From: Liolophura sinensis
Taxonomy: Eukaryota; Mollusca; Polyplacophora; Chitonida; Chitonidae
Reading direction: 5' to 3'
DNA: 64,000 bases
Assembly (NCBI RefSeq): GCF_032854445.1
Contig: NC_088296.1
Coordinates: forward strand, 7,416,966-7,480,965
The notes below the pieces were generated by a model, which was not told the DNA's origin, made no database searches, and was given only the letters and a program-made list of their open reading frames with translations. Positions 50,791 to 61,965 of this stretch are shown here, piece after piece (position 1 is the first letter of the stretch; every line of letters begins with the position of its first letter). The translations under genes and the position numbers were made by a program.

Positions 50791-50995
50791 AGCAGATCAG
50801 ATCAGTCAATCCTAGCCAGTTGTGGGTATAGGCCTACATAAATAAATTCATTACAACGGGCTGCATGTTATTTTCCTCCCTCGATTTATGTTTTTTCTCC
50901 CAACTCTGTGATTCTTTGTTTATAAGTTGTCTTTCAAAATGCTAATTTGTTGATTGTATCTCTTTTAAGTTTAATAAAGATTTTGTAATTAATAA

Positions 50996-51960
50996 TTAAG
51001 TTAATACTTATAGTATATTAGCCATATGATCTTAATATTTCTATGCAGCCAGTACCTTAACCAGGCCAGAAATCTTACCATGGTGCCAGTACCAAAATAA
51101 GCACTGGTTTGGTTGAAGGCAAAAACAAATTGAAGCCTGTTCTTTTATATAGCACTAAAATTGTCGCGGTTCCTCAAAGCACGTCTGGCAATCAAGATGA
51201 TGTATTTTCTGTCTTTCCCTAAACTGAGAAGATTGGTCGTTTTGGGTTAACTTTCACGAAAGTAACCGCTGGATCCGGTTTTGTTGTACATGTGTTTTGC
51301 CATTATTTGTTTATGTCCTGTGCTTCATTTTGATGCGTAAACATTTGGGTTGGATTTTGTTGATTTCGTGTAAAGATAAAATCCAGTTGTATGGGTTTTC
51401 ATAGAAATGTTAATGTTAAACCTGTCTCATTGGTTTACATAGTTCTCACGAAGGAAAAATCTGTTTCATTTGTAAATTGTAGTTATTTTATCTTGATTGC
51501 TGACCTCGGAGTTTCTTTTGCGCTACTAAGCATTTAGTTTAAAATATAATTTCAGAAGTTTTCTGGTTATTTGGAATGAGAATTGTAAATAACCTTGCCA
51601 AAAGCTTCCAGTGTTAAACCATCGCACGATCATCACTTAGAGACATGTAGTACTGCATGATGAAAGGGATTCCTTCGTATATTTGACCCGTGACGTCACA
51701 CCTGAGTTCTGGAAGCGCCAACCGAAAGTGTGCTGGTGTTCGATTCTAATTGGTTGTGCCGGTTAACTCGTACATTGTTGGAATTATTACGTACATGTGC
51801 ATTGTATATTGGAGTTAAAACTATTTATTTCAAGATCCGAGTAACGTAGTCATTAACTTATTACATGGAGGCGTTGTTAACAAATAAAACATACGGAATG
51901 TAATACAGTGTTACGTGGTCTGTTTTGAAGGGTGGCGGGAGTCATCGGGTGTGGGCATGG
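50996..51960. other. Spacer, nothing identified
   Basis: AT-rich DNA without recognisable exon or repeat family. One perfect CRE (TGACGTCA) at 51691-51698 and an AATAAA at about 51882 are present but without context. Confidence 0.35.
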
Positions 51961-52040
51961 GTACACTCATTAATCTGTTAAATTTAACGGAGTCTGTTAT
52001 CCAGGTGATGCTAGAATGTATTCTAAGTGTTATCTTAGAT
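51961..52040 (+). mobile_element. Palindromic MITE family H, left-end fragment
   Basis: TACACTCATTAATCTGTTAA and GGTGATGCTAGAATGTATTC match the left half of family H elements at 61167 and 62121; the right half is missing. Confidence 0.65.
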
Positions 52041-52529
52041 CAATGAGTCAAAATTTCAGTTAATTTCAGCACCAGCAACCGAGTATTGTGTTTTAAATGA
52101 CGACGCGAGTCGAAATTGGTTTGTGGAATGGAATCGCTGGATTCCAGAATTGTTGAATACGTGAACCACATTTACGACAAACTTCGAATGCACTCGTTCA
52201 TCTGAACTTTGTGTAATTTTTTTGTTTTCTTCGCCTTTAATCTCTGTCAGGTTTATGGATGGGAAAAAATATATACTCCTCACAGCTGTTGCGCCGCGCT
52301 CTACATTCGCTTTACATCAATAACAACATTTGTAAGGTCACTGGGGTCAAGGTGAAGTTCAGGAAGTGATGGTTGACAGAATTTTTTTTTTGATTTCTGA
52401 ATCGCAAAAAAATTTGTCTCAACCTTCGTACTACTAATAGTTTCTGTTCGTGTATTTCCTTTATCTGAAGTGTCCACAACTTGATTCTGATCAACACCTG
52501 AAACAATTTTGTTACTGACTGCTGATTAA

Positions 52530-52760
52530 ATAGTTCCGCGCGAGGGCACCACTGGTGAAGCTAAGCCTAAACAAGCCCACGCGCGTCGCACATGCTCCAC
52601 AGGTCAAGCTTGTCTAGTGGTACCAGGTGGGTAACGCAAGCATATGCGCTGTATCGAGAGTAAGGATAAAACGGGGTCCAGCCTGATATAATCCAGAACA
52701 TTTGTCACAGGGCATTGTGCACGAGGTGCGCACCCCAAAGACGAGACTGTTAGAAGAAAG
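52530..52760. repeat. Dispersed repeat I, copy 1
   Basis: GTGAAGCTAAGCCTAAACAAG, AGGTCAAGCTTGTCTAG and GCATATGCGCTGTA align in order with 61740-61965. The class is unknown. Confidence 0.5.
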
Positions 52761-53218
52761 ACTACCAACACGGAAATGTGTACATTCATCCATAAAGCAG
52801 CCCAAATAAAGGTTAAAAGCATACTTTTTGTTAGGCTGTATGACCGAGATATTGTATTCCAAAGTAAGCAAGAATGCACACCATGAAAATGTTATCACTT
52901 TAAACCCATCAGGTGTGAGTTTCTTCTACAGAAGCTCAGAAGCTTGTTTTGGCTAACGTGGCGCGGTCACTCTTCTGCCTTTAAGCCACATTGGCGTAAG
53001 GTACATGTACGAGTCACGTTTGTGTTAAATTTGCGTGAAGTCAAACATTGTAATAAGGCTATTTTTTGTAACCAACTAAACAAAATAAAGTTTTCTCAAA
53101 TGAGAAAAAATAAGTATTTTTTTTTATTTCTTTTTAGACAAAATCGTTATTTTGTCTCTCTAGCAAATCTCTCTGCACGAAGAGACAAATTTCTTCAATT
53201 AAAACTTGTCATAATTTT

Positions 53219-53425
53219 GTTTATTTATTTATCTGATTTGTGTTTTACGGCGTACTCAAGAATATTTCACTTATACAGCAGCGACCAGCATTATGGTGGG
53301 GGGAAATCGGGCTGAGCCCGGGGTAAACCCACGACCATCCGCAGGTTGCTGCAAGACCTTCCCACACGTGGCCGGAGAGGAAGCCAGCATTAGCTGTACT
53401 TGAACCTACAGCGACCGCATTGGTG
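53219..53425 (-). mobile_element. Family A SINE, inverted
   Basis: TTTATTTATTTATCTGATTT, GTTTTACGGCGTACTCAAGA, ACGACCATCCGCAGGTTGCT and AGCGACCGCATTGGTG on the plus strand. The head is truncated. Confidence 0.88.
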
Positions 53426-53463
53426 GGATTCTCTTTGGTCTACATTAAACTCTTTGGAAAGTA

Positions 53464-53664
53464 TTTATTTATTTATTTGATTGGTGTTTTACGCCGTACT
53501 CAAGAGTGTTTCATTTATACGACTGCTGCAAGACATTCCCACACACGGCCGGACAGGAAGCCAGCATGAGCTGGACTTGAACTCACGGCGACCGCATTAT
53601 GAGAGGCTCCTGGGTCATTACGCTGCGCTAGCGCGCTAACCAGCTGAGCCACGGAGGTCCCCTA
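53464..53664 (-). mobile_element. Family A SINE, inverted, internal deletion, 11-bp target duplication
   Basis: TTTGGAAAGTA flanks it at 53453-53463 and 53665-53675. The tail and complete tRNA-like head (GCTAACCAGCTGAGCCACGG) are present. Most of the block between the tail and the B-box region is missing (GACTGCTGCAAGACATTCCC junction). Confidence 0.9.
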
Positions 53665-54185
53665 TTTGGAAAGTAAGTTCCAATTCTTGACCACTTTCTC
53701 ATTATGCTATTCCACAAAAATTTATCCTTGTCTAATCTGCAGAATGGAATACATTATATGTTTTCTCAATGTAGAAATTTGGAATATACCAGTAAAAAAT
53801 GATGAAATTTTTTTACTGTATAGTGTAAGTAAAGACAATCACACAATACGAATTTTAAAATTTTCGTTTATTACAAAATAAAATCTTTCAAGAGCTCGTT
53901 CCAGAGCCCCAAAAAACCCCAAAATAACAAAAAACAGGAAAAAAAAATAAAAAGAAGACAGACCACGGCAAGTAACAAAGCAAAAATGCATCAATGGGAA
54001 ATTTATGTTAAAAAATGCACCAAACAGTTTGTGAATGTTTTGAAAATGTGGAAATCTAGTATACATCAGACTTCATTATGCGTTTGCCTTGTCAGAGGCT
54101 ACCCAGCGGCTAACCTATAAGTAGCTTTTTTCCTAAAACACCATCATTCCCCTGGGAACGTGAAACTCAATTCCTTCAAGACTTT

Positions 54186-54285
54186 TGAATGAATGAATGG
54201 ATGATTATGGCTTAACGCCGCATTAGTAATATCTCGGCCATACCGTGGCGAGAAAAAATGTGAAAACACGAGACGGTGCACCTTT
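54186..54285 (+). repeat. Dispersed GATT/GGCTTAACGCC element, copy 2
   Basis: GAATGAATGAATGGATGATT, ATGGCTTAACGCCGCATTAG and TCGGCCATACCGTGGCGAG; compare 26788. Confidence 0.5.
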
Positions 54286-54799
54286 TCCATATAATAGTGA
54301 AAACATCAAATACAAAACAAAAATATTTTTGGATATGTTTAAAATCAGATAAGAAAAACCAAAACAGTTAAAACTGGAAAACCATTACATTTTTTAAAAT
54401 AGTTTATCTAGAAAAACTGCATATGTATCTTTTTATCTCTATATATTAATAATAATAAAAATTTATATCTTATGATGAAGGCCAATGTCAAGACTTTTAA
54501 AGACCAAGAGATAGCTGTTTTGGAATATTTTACAGTTTGTCATGGATATGAATGCATGATTAAGATTTTAAAGGCATTTTTGAAGGAGTGAAAAACTGAC
54601 ATAACGACTGGCACCAGTATACTTAATTATATGGTAATCATTCTACAATGATGAGAATTTTTTTTTATATTTTAATGCCTTTTTTTCTGAATTTCGAAGT
54701 ACTAATAAAAATAGACAGTTTAAGCTGCCATGTTTAAGTACACAGTCACGAGCAAAAATGTTGTTTCTTCTCACGTCATGGGGGCTGGGGTCATAATAC

Positions 54800-55290
54800 T
54801 TACATTTGCACAGCCTACATTCACATGGCTTATATATCGTTTACATTTACATGATTTACATCCATATAGCTTACATTCACATAGTTTACATGGATATCAT
54901 TAACATTTACATGACTTACATTCATATTGTTTATATTCACGTGGCTTACATCATATTGTCTACATTCACAGGCTTACATTCATATTGTTTATACTCATAT
55001 GGCTTACATTCGTATTGTTTATACTCACATGGCTTACATTCATATTGTTTACATTCGCACGGCTTACATGTATACTGTTTATATTCACATGGCTTACATT
55101 CATATTGTTTACATTCATATGACTTACATCCATATTGTTTACATTCGCACGGCTTACATTCATATTGTTTACATTCGCACGGCTTACATGTATACTGTTT
55201 ATATTCACATGGCTTACATTCATATTGTTTACATTTACATGACTTACATCCATATCGTTTACATTCGCATGGCTTAAATCCATATTGCCT
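54800..55290. repeat. 30-bp minisatellite with 120-bp higher-order unit
   Basis: Unit TTCATATTGTTTACATTCGC plus ACGGCTTACA, about 16 copies. The four-unit block 55021-55140 is repeated at 55141-55260 with few changes. The unit is a multiple of 3, giving spurious frames of 165 codons (plus) and 105 codons (minus). Confidence 0.96.
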
Positions 55291-55543
55291 TGCTTGGTAT
55301 TGACCTTTGTGTAGTCATATTGGGTGAGTTTAGATGTACACTCCTACCAGCGCCAAGCACACTTTATGAATGTAAACAAATTATCTATAAAACATGAACG
55401 TATATGACACTTTTCCATGAAAAATGTAAGAAAATCTCATCATGGGAAAAAGCGAAAATGGGAGAATGGGAAAAGCGAAATCTTTTGTTTTAAATAAATG
55501 CCCTTTGAAAGGACAATGCTACAGAATACACATATATGCAATA

Positions 55544-55733
55544 CTACACTCACATATTAATCTGTTAATTTTAACAGACTGTTATCTGAGTGACGCAAGA
55601 GCGTATTCTGTTATGAATAGAATATGCGTGTTATATCCAACAGAATAATCTGTTGTAAAATCTACCAATATTATACCATCACTCAGACAACAGACTTTTC
55701 TGATAAAATTAACAAATTGAGTTTTTGAGTGTA
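55544..55733. mobile_element. Palindromic MITE, family H
   Basis: Left end TACACTCACATATTAATCTG, right end CAAATTGAGTTTTTGAGTGTA. Internal TATCTGAGTGACGC and ATCACTCAGACAACAGAC are inverted complements. Confidence 0.82.
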
Positions 55734-56089
55734 CTTGACACACAGAAAAAAACCCCGCTGAGTTATGGTAAAATTATAAAAAGTAAATTTTTTAAATCTT
55801 AAATTAAATTACTTTTAAACACTTGTGTCAAACACTGTCAAATACATAGTAATCAATATAAATATGCATCACTGGAAAGACTAAAAATATTGCAGGGATC
55901 AGCCTACAGACCTTTTAAAACACAGTCCGGCATTAATATAAAGGATGCAAGGAATTAAATTCATGAAATAATATTCAAGTTGAGCAGATTTGAAAGGTAT
56001 CGAGGAAGTAAAAAATGATCTTGAGGATTTCATTCTTTGCCTCTTCATTCATGGGGAGTTTTTTTTTTTATCAAGCATCATACCGAGAT

Positions 56090-56195
56090 TTATTTGATTT
56101 GATTGCTGTTTGACGCCGTACTCAAGAATATTTCACTTACATATATATCACATTATGGCGAGAAAGCTGGGTAGAACCCAGGGGAAACTCACATA
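56090..56195 (-). mobile_element. Family A SINE, 3' part, inverted
   Basis: TTTATTTGATTTGATTGCTG, GACGCCGTACTCAAGAATAT and CATTATGGCGAGAAAGCTGG. Confidence 0.75.
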
Positions 56196-56874
56196 CGGGG
56201 ATTTGTATGTGACGTTACGAAATGAAGCTCGAGATCACAGACTGTGAATAATCACGACTCCTGCCTGCTCCTCAAACCAACAAGTATAGGCTTTTAAACC
56301 TCTAGAGAGGTTTTTTTTTATTATTCGAGCAGCAACCCTCTAAACTTGATTGACATTCATTAAATCAGCCCAGACGCAAGGTGCACTGTACTTCGCCTTT
56401 ATATTAGGCCTACTCCGTTTACTCTCTTGAGCCAACGTAAACGTCTTCCAACAGGATTTAAAACTGCAGACAGTCACAGTTATCAAATCAGCGGGCAAAG
56501 AATTTATGCAAATTGGAAATTTCAGACGCACCAATAAAATACACAAAATAATAAAAGCACTTTAACACGTGGCCGGTCAACTTCAGAAGGCGATTGCACT
56601 CCCAAGGAAGTATTTCCACATCACGTCTATCACAGCAAACCAGCAACTACCGGGTTCTGTTGTTCCAAATACAGTGAGGACATTTTGTCGCGTATGACAA
56701 CATATATGACAAGGTATGAATGTTGTTGTTGTTTCGTCTCTGCCCACCATTGGGAAAACTACGTACGAGTTTGATTGGACACAGCGTTTGTTAATTTTCA
56801 TCAGCTATATCGAATATGAATGTAGGTATTCTTGGGTTTTACGACCTACTCAAAAACTTAAGTGAGTGTGTCTG

Positions 56875-57125
56875 TATATATACATTTACCGTGCCTTCTT
56901 GTCCATGCTCCCAAAGTGCTGCCGCCGCTGAAGCATTATGGTAACAACCCATCGAGTCACATGAAACTCACACCTAGCCCACCAATCCTGTTTCCTTGCT
57001 CTAACCTCTCAGTGCTGAGCGACAAACGAGGCAGCAACAATTAGGCCCCTACCATTTTTAAAGTCTTTGGTATGACCCGACCAGGTTTTGATCCCAGTTC
57101 TCCCGTCATGGAGATTAAGGGTGGA
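56875..57125 (-). mobile_element. tRNA-headed SINE, family B, inverted
   Basis: Plus-strand CTTGCTCTAACCTCTCAGTG, AAAGTCTTTGGTATGACCCG and GGTTTTGATCCCAGTTC are complements of family B head and body. Confidence 0.8.
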
Positions 57126-57258
57126 TTAGTTATTCGCGCATGCTGATTCGAGGCAGTAAACCTGAGATACACGTTGATAGCTAAATTGCAGATAAGGGAT
57201 GTATAGTTATACTCATGTGACCTTTTAACACAGTACATCTGGACATACTGTCTCCAGA

Positions 57259-57264
57259 TTTATT
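57259..57264 (-). terminator. Polyadenylation signal of the 57.4-58.9 kb gene
   Basis: AATAAA on the minus strand, about 180 nt past the stop codon at 57446. It supports a single-exon gene with a short 3' UTR. Confidence 0.5.
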
Positions 57265-57445
57265 TCGAAATATCTGCAAAATACTGAAGTTGTACAACAC
57301 CAACAATGCCGTACAACAACAACGCCAAAAAGAAAAAAAAACTTTAGAGCAAAGAGGAAGGCTGTGCATATGACACAAAATCCCATCACAATTGCATTTT
57401 TGTTTCAACAGTGATTAAAACTATGATGACTATCTTATATTTCGA

Positions 57446-58855
57446 TCAGGACTTAGATCTCCGCTTGTTGTCCATTGAGAATCTCAACACATATTGAACG
57501 TCCGATGGCATTTTGTCGACAACTTGTTTTTCCTCATGATGTTTGGTGTATTGTAACCTTGACATTTGGCGCCGGGGCACGCCTGTTACGCCGCGAGATG
57601 ACTTAACCAGCGATTGTGACGTCACTGTGACCTTGACGTCACTCCTCACTGGCTTCCGCGACTTCCGCGCCTTGATCAGCTTCGTGTTGCTAGGCAACGA
57701 CCTTGAGTCTAAATAGGGCGTAGAAGTACTAGCCACGATTGCTTTGGTAAAACTGTTAATGTTAATTTTAGTTTTTGTTCTTGACGCAGAGGAATGATCT
57801 TTGGGGCGCAAAGAATTATGACCTCGCGGGAACACGGAATGTGAAGTACTGCTCTGGATGTTCGCAGGCGTCGTTGACGTAAAATAACGTTCATTTTTTA
57901 GGGAAAACGCCATAGAGAGTCTTGGCTTAGCAGGAGGGCGTCCCTTCATTAGTTTCATTGGTTTTAGCACACCTGATGCTGGTCTAGATGTTGACGCCCA
58001 CTTACGCTGCTTCAGTTTTGATTTTACATTGGTCGAATCGTTGACCTGTTCAGTTTTTTCCCTTAAATCTTCTTCATGCACACGCTCAAGTGGTTGCTCA
58101 TCGCCGGAATTATAATACAGACTTTCATGTAACCTCTGCAAATTGAGAACTTCCCTTGAACTATGGATTTGCTCTCGGTCACTGGGACCCTTAGCACCAT
58201 CCATAAGAACTATTGTATCTTTGATTGGAGCCTTTTTACCATTACCGAGAACATTTGTACCTTTGTTTGGAACCTTTTCACCATTACCGGAAGCCTTTTT
58301 ATCATTTCTGAGAACCTTTGTACCATTGTTTGGATCCTTTTTACCATTACGGATAACCCCTGTGTCATTGTTTGGAACCTTTTTACCACTATCGATAACC
58401 TTTGTAGCATTGTTTGGAACCTTTTTACCAATGTTGTGAACTTTTGTACCATTATTATTCTGCCGTTTCCTTTTAAAACTCACTGCATATTTCTTGTGTG
58501 ACCACTTCTGATTCCTGTCGATTTCTTTTCTGGATCCGTTCCCGGCAAGAATCTCCATTTGTTTGTTCTTTTTCCATTTGAAGTTGTCGTTCGTTTGCTT
58601 TCCGGAGTTGTTTGCGCGTCCAGACGGATTTGACCCAGATCTGACCTTAGAGTCGAGGATTTTGCGATGATGATTGGTCATGGCATCGTCTGACCTCTTG
58701 AAGATGTCATGTCTCTTTATCTCTTCTACCGTGATTAATTGGATTCCGCTGACCTTGGGATACACCGGGATTTGACCGGTTCTCCAAAGACCCCAAACCG
58801 TAAACAAAGCCACGATTGCTATGCTTGTAATAAGGGCGGTGAACAGTTTTTCCAT
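57446..58855 (-). CDS. Uncharacterised type II membrane or secreted protein, 469 residues, intronless
   Basis: Not recognised. The start is the ATG at 58855 (A at -3, G at +4); the open frame extends upstream to 58987 without another ATG. Residues 1-24 (MEKLFTALITSIAIVALFTV...) form one hydrophobic segment, a signal anchor or uncleaved signal peptide. The remainder is basic and rich in Lys, Asn and Ser. At about residues 125-215, five 14-residue repeats of the type GKKVPNNxTKVIxx occur; the first three carry an N-x-T sequon. There is no Cys beyond the anchor in the part I inspected and no catalytic motif. It could be a lineage-specific secreted matrix or type II protein, or the stem of a larger Golgi enzyme, though the nearby AATAAA argues for a complete gene. 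The base composition is less AT-rich than the flanks. Confidence 0.75.
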   Translation of the reverse strand: MEKLFTALITSIAIVALFTVWGLWRTGQIPVYPKVSGIQLITVEEIKRHDIFKRSDDAMTNHHRKILDSKVRSGSNPSGRANNSGKQTNDNFKWKKNKQMEILAGNGSRKEIDRNQKWSHKKYAVSFKRKRQNNNGTKVHNIGKKVPNNATKVIDSGKKVPNNDTGVIRNGKKDPNNGTKVLRNDKKASGNGEKVPNKGTNVLGNGKKAPIKDTIVLMDGAKGPSDREQIHSSREVLNLQRLHESLYYNSGDEQPLERVHEEDLREKTEQVNDSTNVKSKLKQRKWASTSRPASGVLKPMKLMKGRPPAKPRLSMAFSLKNERYFTSTTPANIQSSTSHSVFPRGHNSLRPKDHSSASRTKTKININSFTKAIVASTSTPYLDSRSLPSNTKLIKARKSRKPVRSDVKVTVTSQSLVKSSRGVTGVPRRQMSRLQYTKHHEEKQVVDKMPSDVQYVLRFSMDNKRRSKS

Positions 58856-60206
58856 AATTGCCGATTCAGAAAATAGTTCCACAATTCTCCGCCTGATAAT
58901 ATTTACAAAACATGCAAAGGTGAAATACTTCTTGGACGGGATTTTTAAATTAAACTTTAAGAACCAGGTATTCCAAGGGCAGTACACAGATAGACTCTAT
59001 ATGAATCTAGGATTAGGTTTCAATGGACAACGTAGGCCTACACGTCACCACATAGTTCAAACTTTTCACAGAGTAACACATCCAGATATTTGTGTCAGTA
59101 AGGCGTCAAACCCCTGGGTCTTTAGCGTTTTTCCTATGGAAGTCTTTGCAGCTTATTCCGATTTTTAAAATTTACCTGTAAAGCCAACACATGCACAGAC
59201 GTTCCGTGAAATTCCGTATAAGCTACATAGGAGATAAGACCATCCGTAGTACACAGGTGTGGAATTTTCCGGTAAAATTGTGTATTATGAGTGGTGAGGA
59301 TTATCAGCGGTAAGGATTATCAGCGGTAAGGATTATCAGCGGTAAAGATTATCTGTGGTAAAGATTATCTGTTACACTCTCACAATGGGATGGAAATTTC
59401 CTTGTAGTTGCCAATACAGAGACCAGTTTTGGCTACACAAAAATACCCTGTATATTGGCCACCCCTTATACACAAGGGCGAAATGAACGGAATTTTCCTT
59501 GAAACCGTGTTTGGTCTTTACAGGTCACACTGCGATGCAAAGGGCACATTCACTTTATCCATTGTAAGGAAATATATGTGAGGAGTTATTCCATTCAAAA
59601 CACTCGCCGGTGTTCCCATGGCAACAACCGAACGGAAATAAGGCCACAATGGAATAAAACAATGAATCGCGACTGATTATCGTCCCGTGTTAACTCCCCT
59701 GCTATATCTCCATCTGAGTTGATCGTCAACACATGGTTTCCTTGGCCGTCATATTGTCCAGTGACATACTGTTATCCTGACATATATGCATCAGATGTCA
59801 TGTTCGCGCAATACAACGGTCAACCCTAAAACTCCTCTATTAATAGGCCTCAAGTCCAGAGCGTTCTCAGATAAACTCGGTAGAACAGGGCTGTTGGCAA
59901 GCAAGCACATATGTGTTTATAACCCTGCTGTTAGAAGACGTCAAAACATTTGAATAGCTTTGTCTTGGCTACCGCAGTTGGAGACCATCGTACCCTGTCC
60001 GGCACCATGCAGGTTTATGCCAGAACGGTGACTGGCTTTATTGAGATAATTAAGTGAGCGTAACGATCCAATAATCGGGCTCTAGAAATCAGCTAGGTTA
60101 GGTGTGTATATCCGGTCTTGCGTTGACATCAACCAGCAATGACTAGCAGCGGTGTCCTCTGAAAATACAAACCCAAAATCACACGGTTATATTTTATTAT
60201 TGGCAT
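58856..60206. other. Upstream region of the minus-strand gene; no other gene seen
   Basis: Probably holds its promoter and 5' UTR. No convincing core promoter was recognised. It contains a short GTAAGGATTATCAGCG array near 59296. Confidence 0.35.
59296..59370. repeat. 15-16-bp tandem repeat, about 5 copies
   Basis: GGATTATCAGCGGTAA units, the last ones mutated to AGATTATCTGTGGTAA. Confidence 0.88.
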
Positions 60207-60300
60207 ATATATTTATTTGTTTGATTGGTATTTAACACTGTATTGAAGAAGTTTTCACTGTTATGGCGGTGACCATGTTCATGTGGTGGAGAAATTCTTA
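60207..60300 (-). mobile_element. Family A SINE, 3' part, inverted, degenerate
   Basis: TTTATTTGTTTGATTGGTAT, TTAACACTGTATTGAAGAAG and TTATGGCGGTGACC. Confidence 0.65.
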
Positions 60301-60334
60301 GTTCTTCAGGACCGTATACCCTCCAAAAAAAAAT

Positions 60335-60400
60335 TACTGTGAAAATTAACAGAATGCCTGTTGTCTGAGTGATGCTAGAGTCCATTCTGCTGTCGTAAGC
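60335..60400 (+). mobile_element. Palindromic MITE family H, fragment
   Basis: GTGAAAATTAACAGAATGCC and TGTTGTCTGAGTGATGCTAG match the left half of family H. Confidence 0.65.
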
Positions 60401-60604
60401 TCTATGAGCTCTATGAGAATAAGAATTACTTATTCTTTTAAGTCTGTTAGATCAACTAAATCACAACCCGTCATACCTTTGGGAACGCATGTAACGGAAA
60501 ACTCTTTGATAGTATGGACAATCTGCGTTAGCTAGTCCTTATACTAGACAGACAGACATACAGACAGACAGACAGAGAGACATTCAGCAAGAAAGATGTT
60601 AACT

Positions 60605-60730
60605 GACCTAAAACGTCGTCTAAGTTTCACGTTTTACCTCATCTTAGGAAAAGTTGGGATGCAATCCTAAGGGGAAAATGTCGGTTTCCTCACCAAAACC
60701 ATATTTTCCTCCAAAATGCACTTTGGGGCG
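60605..60730 (+). repeat. Dispersed element D, copy 2
   Basis: CCTAAAACGTCGTCTAAGTT, GGGATGCAATCCTAAGGGG and CCAAAATGCACTTTGGGGC; compare 5495 and the flank at 26655. Confidence 0.5.
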
Positions 60731-60974
60731 AAATTCCACAGTGTGTTTCTGTAAGTTACGACAGGAAATAGTACTACAATACAAACAGAATATATCTACA
60801 GTGGATTTACAATATTGAATTACCACTAAATTAGGTACACTCATTTTAGATGTACATTTACATCATACAGGTGTACATGCAGGACTATATTTAAATAATG
60901 TTTGTATCTTTTCAGCATTTTTAAAACTAAAAACTAAAGGCGATGTTGTACCTTTACGGCACCTTACTGTAAAT

Positions 60975-61166
60975 AAATCATTAAATTAATTTGTTAATTT
61001 TAACAGAAGGTTTGTTGATTCTAGAATGTATTCTGTTATATCGCAAACTGATTATTGTTAAACATAACACACATATTCTATTAATTTAACATAAATATTC
61101 TGTTAGACAAACAGAACTTAATGTTGAATATGACACAGTCTTATCTAATAATAATATAATGCATTC
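60975..61166 (+). mobile_element. Palindromic MITE family H, right-truncated
   Basis: TTAATTTGTTAATTTTAACAG and TTCTAGAATGTATTCTGTTA at the left. The right end is lost where the next family H element begins. Confidence 0.7.
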
Positions 61167-61415
61167 TACACTCAAAAAATAATTTGTTAATTTTAACAGC
61201 GATTCTGTTGTCTGAGTGATGCTAGAATGTATGCTGTTATTTTAACACAATATTCTGTCAAAGTCAAGATAGTTAAGATAGAATCTTTATGCTGAATTAA
61301 TAGATTATGTGTGTAATAATTAACACAACAACCTGCTGCAAAGGCGGAATACATTCTAGCATCACTCAGACAACTGACTCTCTGTTAAAATTAACAGAGT
61401 ATTTTTTTGCGTGTA
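61167..61415. mobile_element. Palindromic MITE, family H, complete
   Basis: Ends TACACTCAAAAAATAATTTG and GAGTATTTTTTTGCGTGTA. Sub-terminal TTGTCTGAGTGATGCTAGAA is mirrored by CTAGCATCACTCAGACAA. Confidence 0.87.
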
Positions 61416-61739
61416 CCACAGTGTCACAGCTGCTCTGGTTTTCCTCTCCGTTGCTGTGTAGTCTTTGGTATTGAACTACTTTGGGTTTTTTTCTCTTTCA
61501 AAGAAGCCAGCTGTGAGCGTAATGACAAGACAGAGAGATCAAGATCGCGCATGTGCATAATGAGGAGTCGAACTGCAGAACAACCTTCATAGAGCTTAGA
61601 TGTTGATCAATATTTCGACCAAGACTTCATGCATACAGATATAAAAGATTTGTACACTTTTCAAAATAAAAAGGTACATATGAATCCTTATTATTTAAAA
61701 TATGCACAACAAGTTTTATTAATGAATGCTGATCATAAT

Positions 61740-61965
61740 TCCGTATGAGGATCACTAGTGAGGCTAAGCCTAAACACGCCTACCTGTGTAACACGTGACT
61801 CAAAGGTCAAATTTGTCTAGTTGTGACCGTGATGTATAACGAGCTCAGAGAGCATGCGCTGTAAGGAGTGTGGGTCCCGCAGCATGAGACGCCCGACAAA
61901 TACGCTTACTATATAAATCTGTGACAACATTCGCATGACACGCAAAGCTGTCAGACTTGTGCTAT
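61740..61965. repeat. Dispersed repeat I, copy 2
   Basis: GTGAGGCTAAGCCTAAACAC, AAAGGTCAAATTTGTCTAG and GAGCATGCGCTGTAAGGAG align with 52530-52760. Confidence 0.5.

Larger units (their letters stand above)
47374..50995 (+). other. Possible long 3' UTR of the Atossa gene
   Basis: No coding exon follows the stop. Plus-strand AATAAA hexamers occur at 50841-50846 and 50973-50978; I found none closer to the stop. If either is used, the 3' UTR is about 3.5 kb and contains a 70-bp array. Transcript data would be needed to fix the end. Confidence 0.35.

Noticed and set aside
54806-55303. 165-codon plus-strand frame rich in Tyr, His and Ile
   Set aside because: This is translation of the 30-bp array; other frames and the opposite strand are open too.
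58856-58987. N-terminal extension of 44 codons for the minus-strand gene
   Set aside because: The upstream frame begins at GTG, with no ATG before 58855. The hydrophobic segment placed right after the ATG at 58855 fits a signal anchor better.
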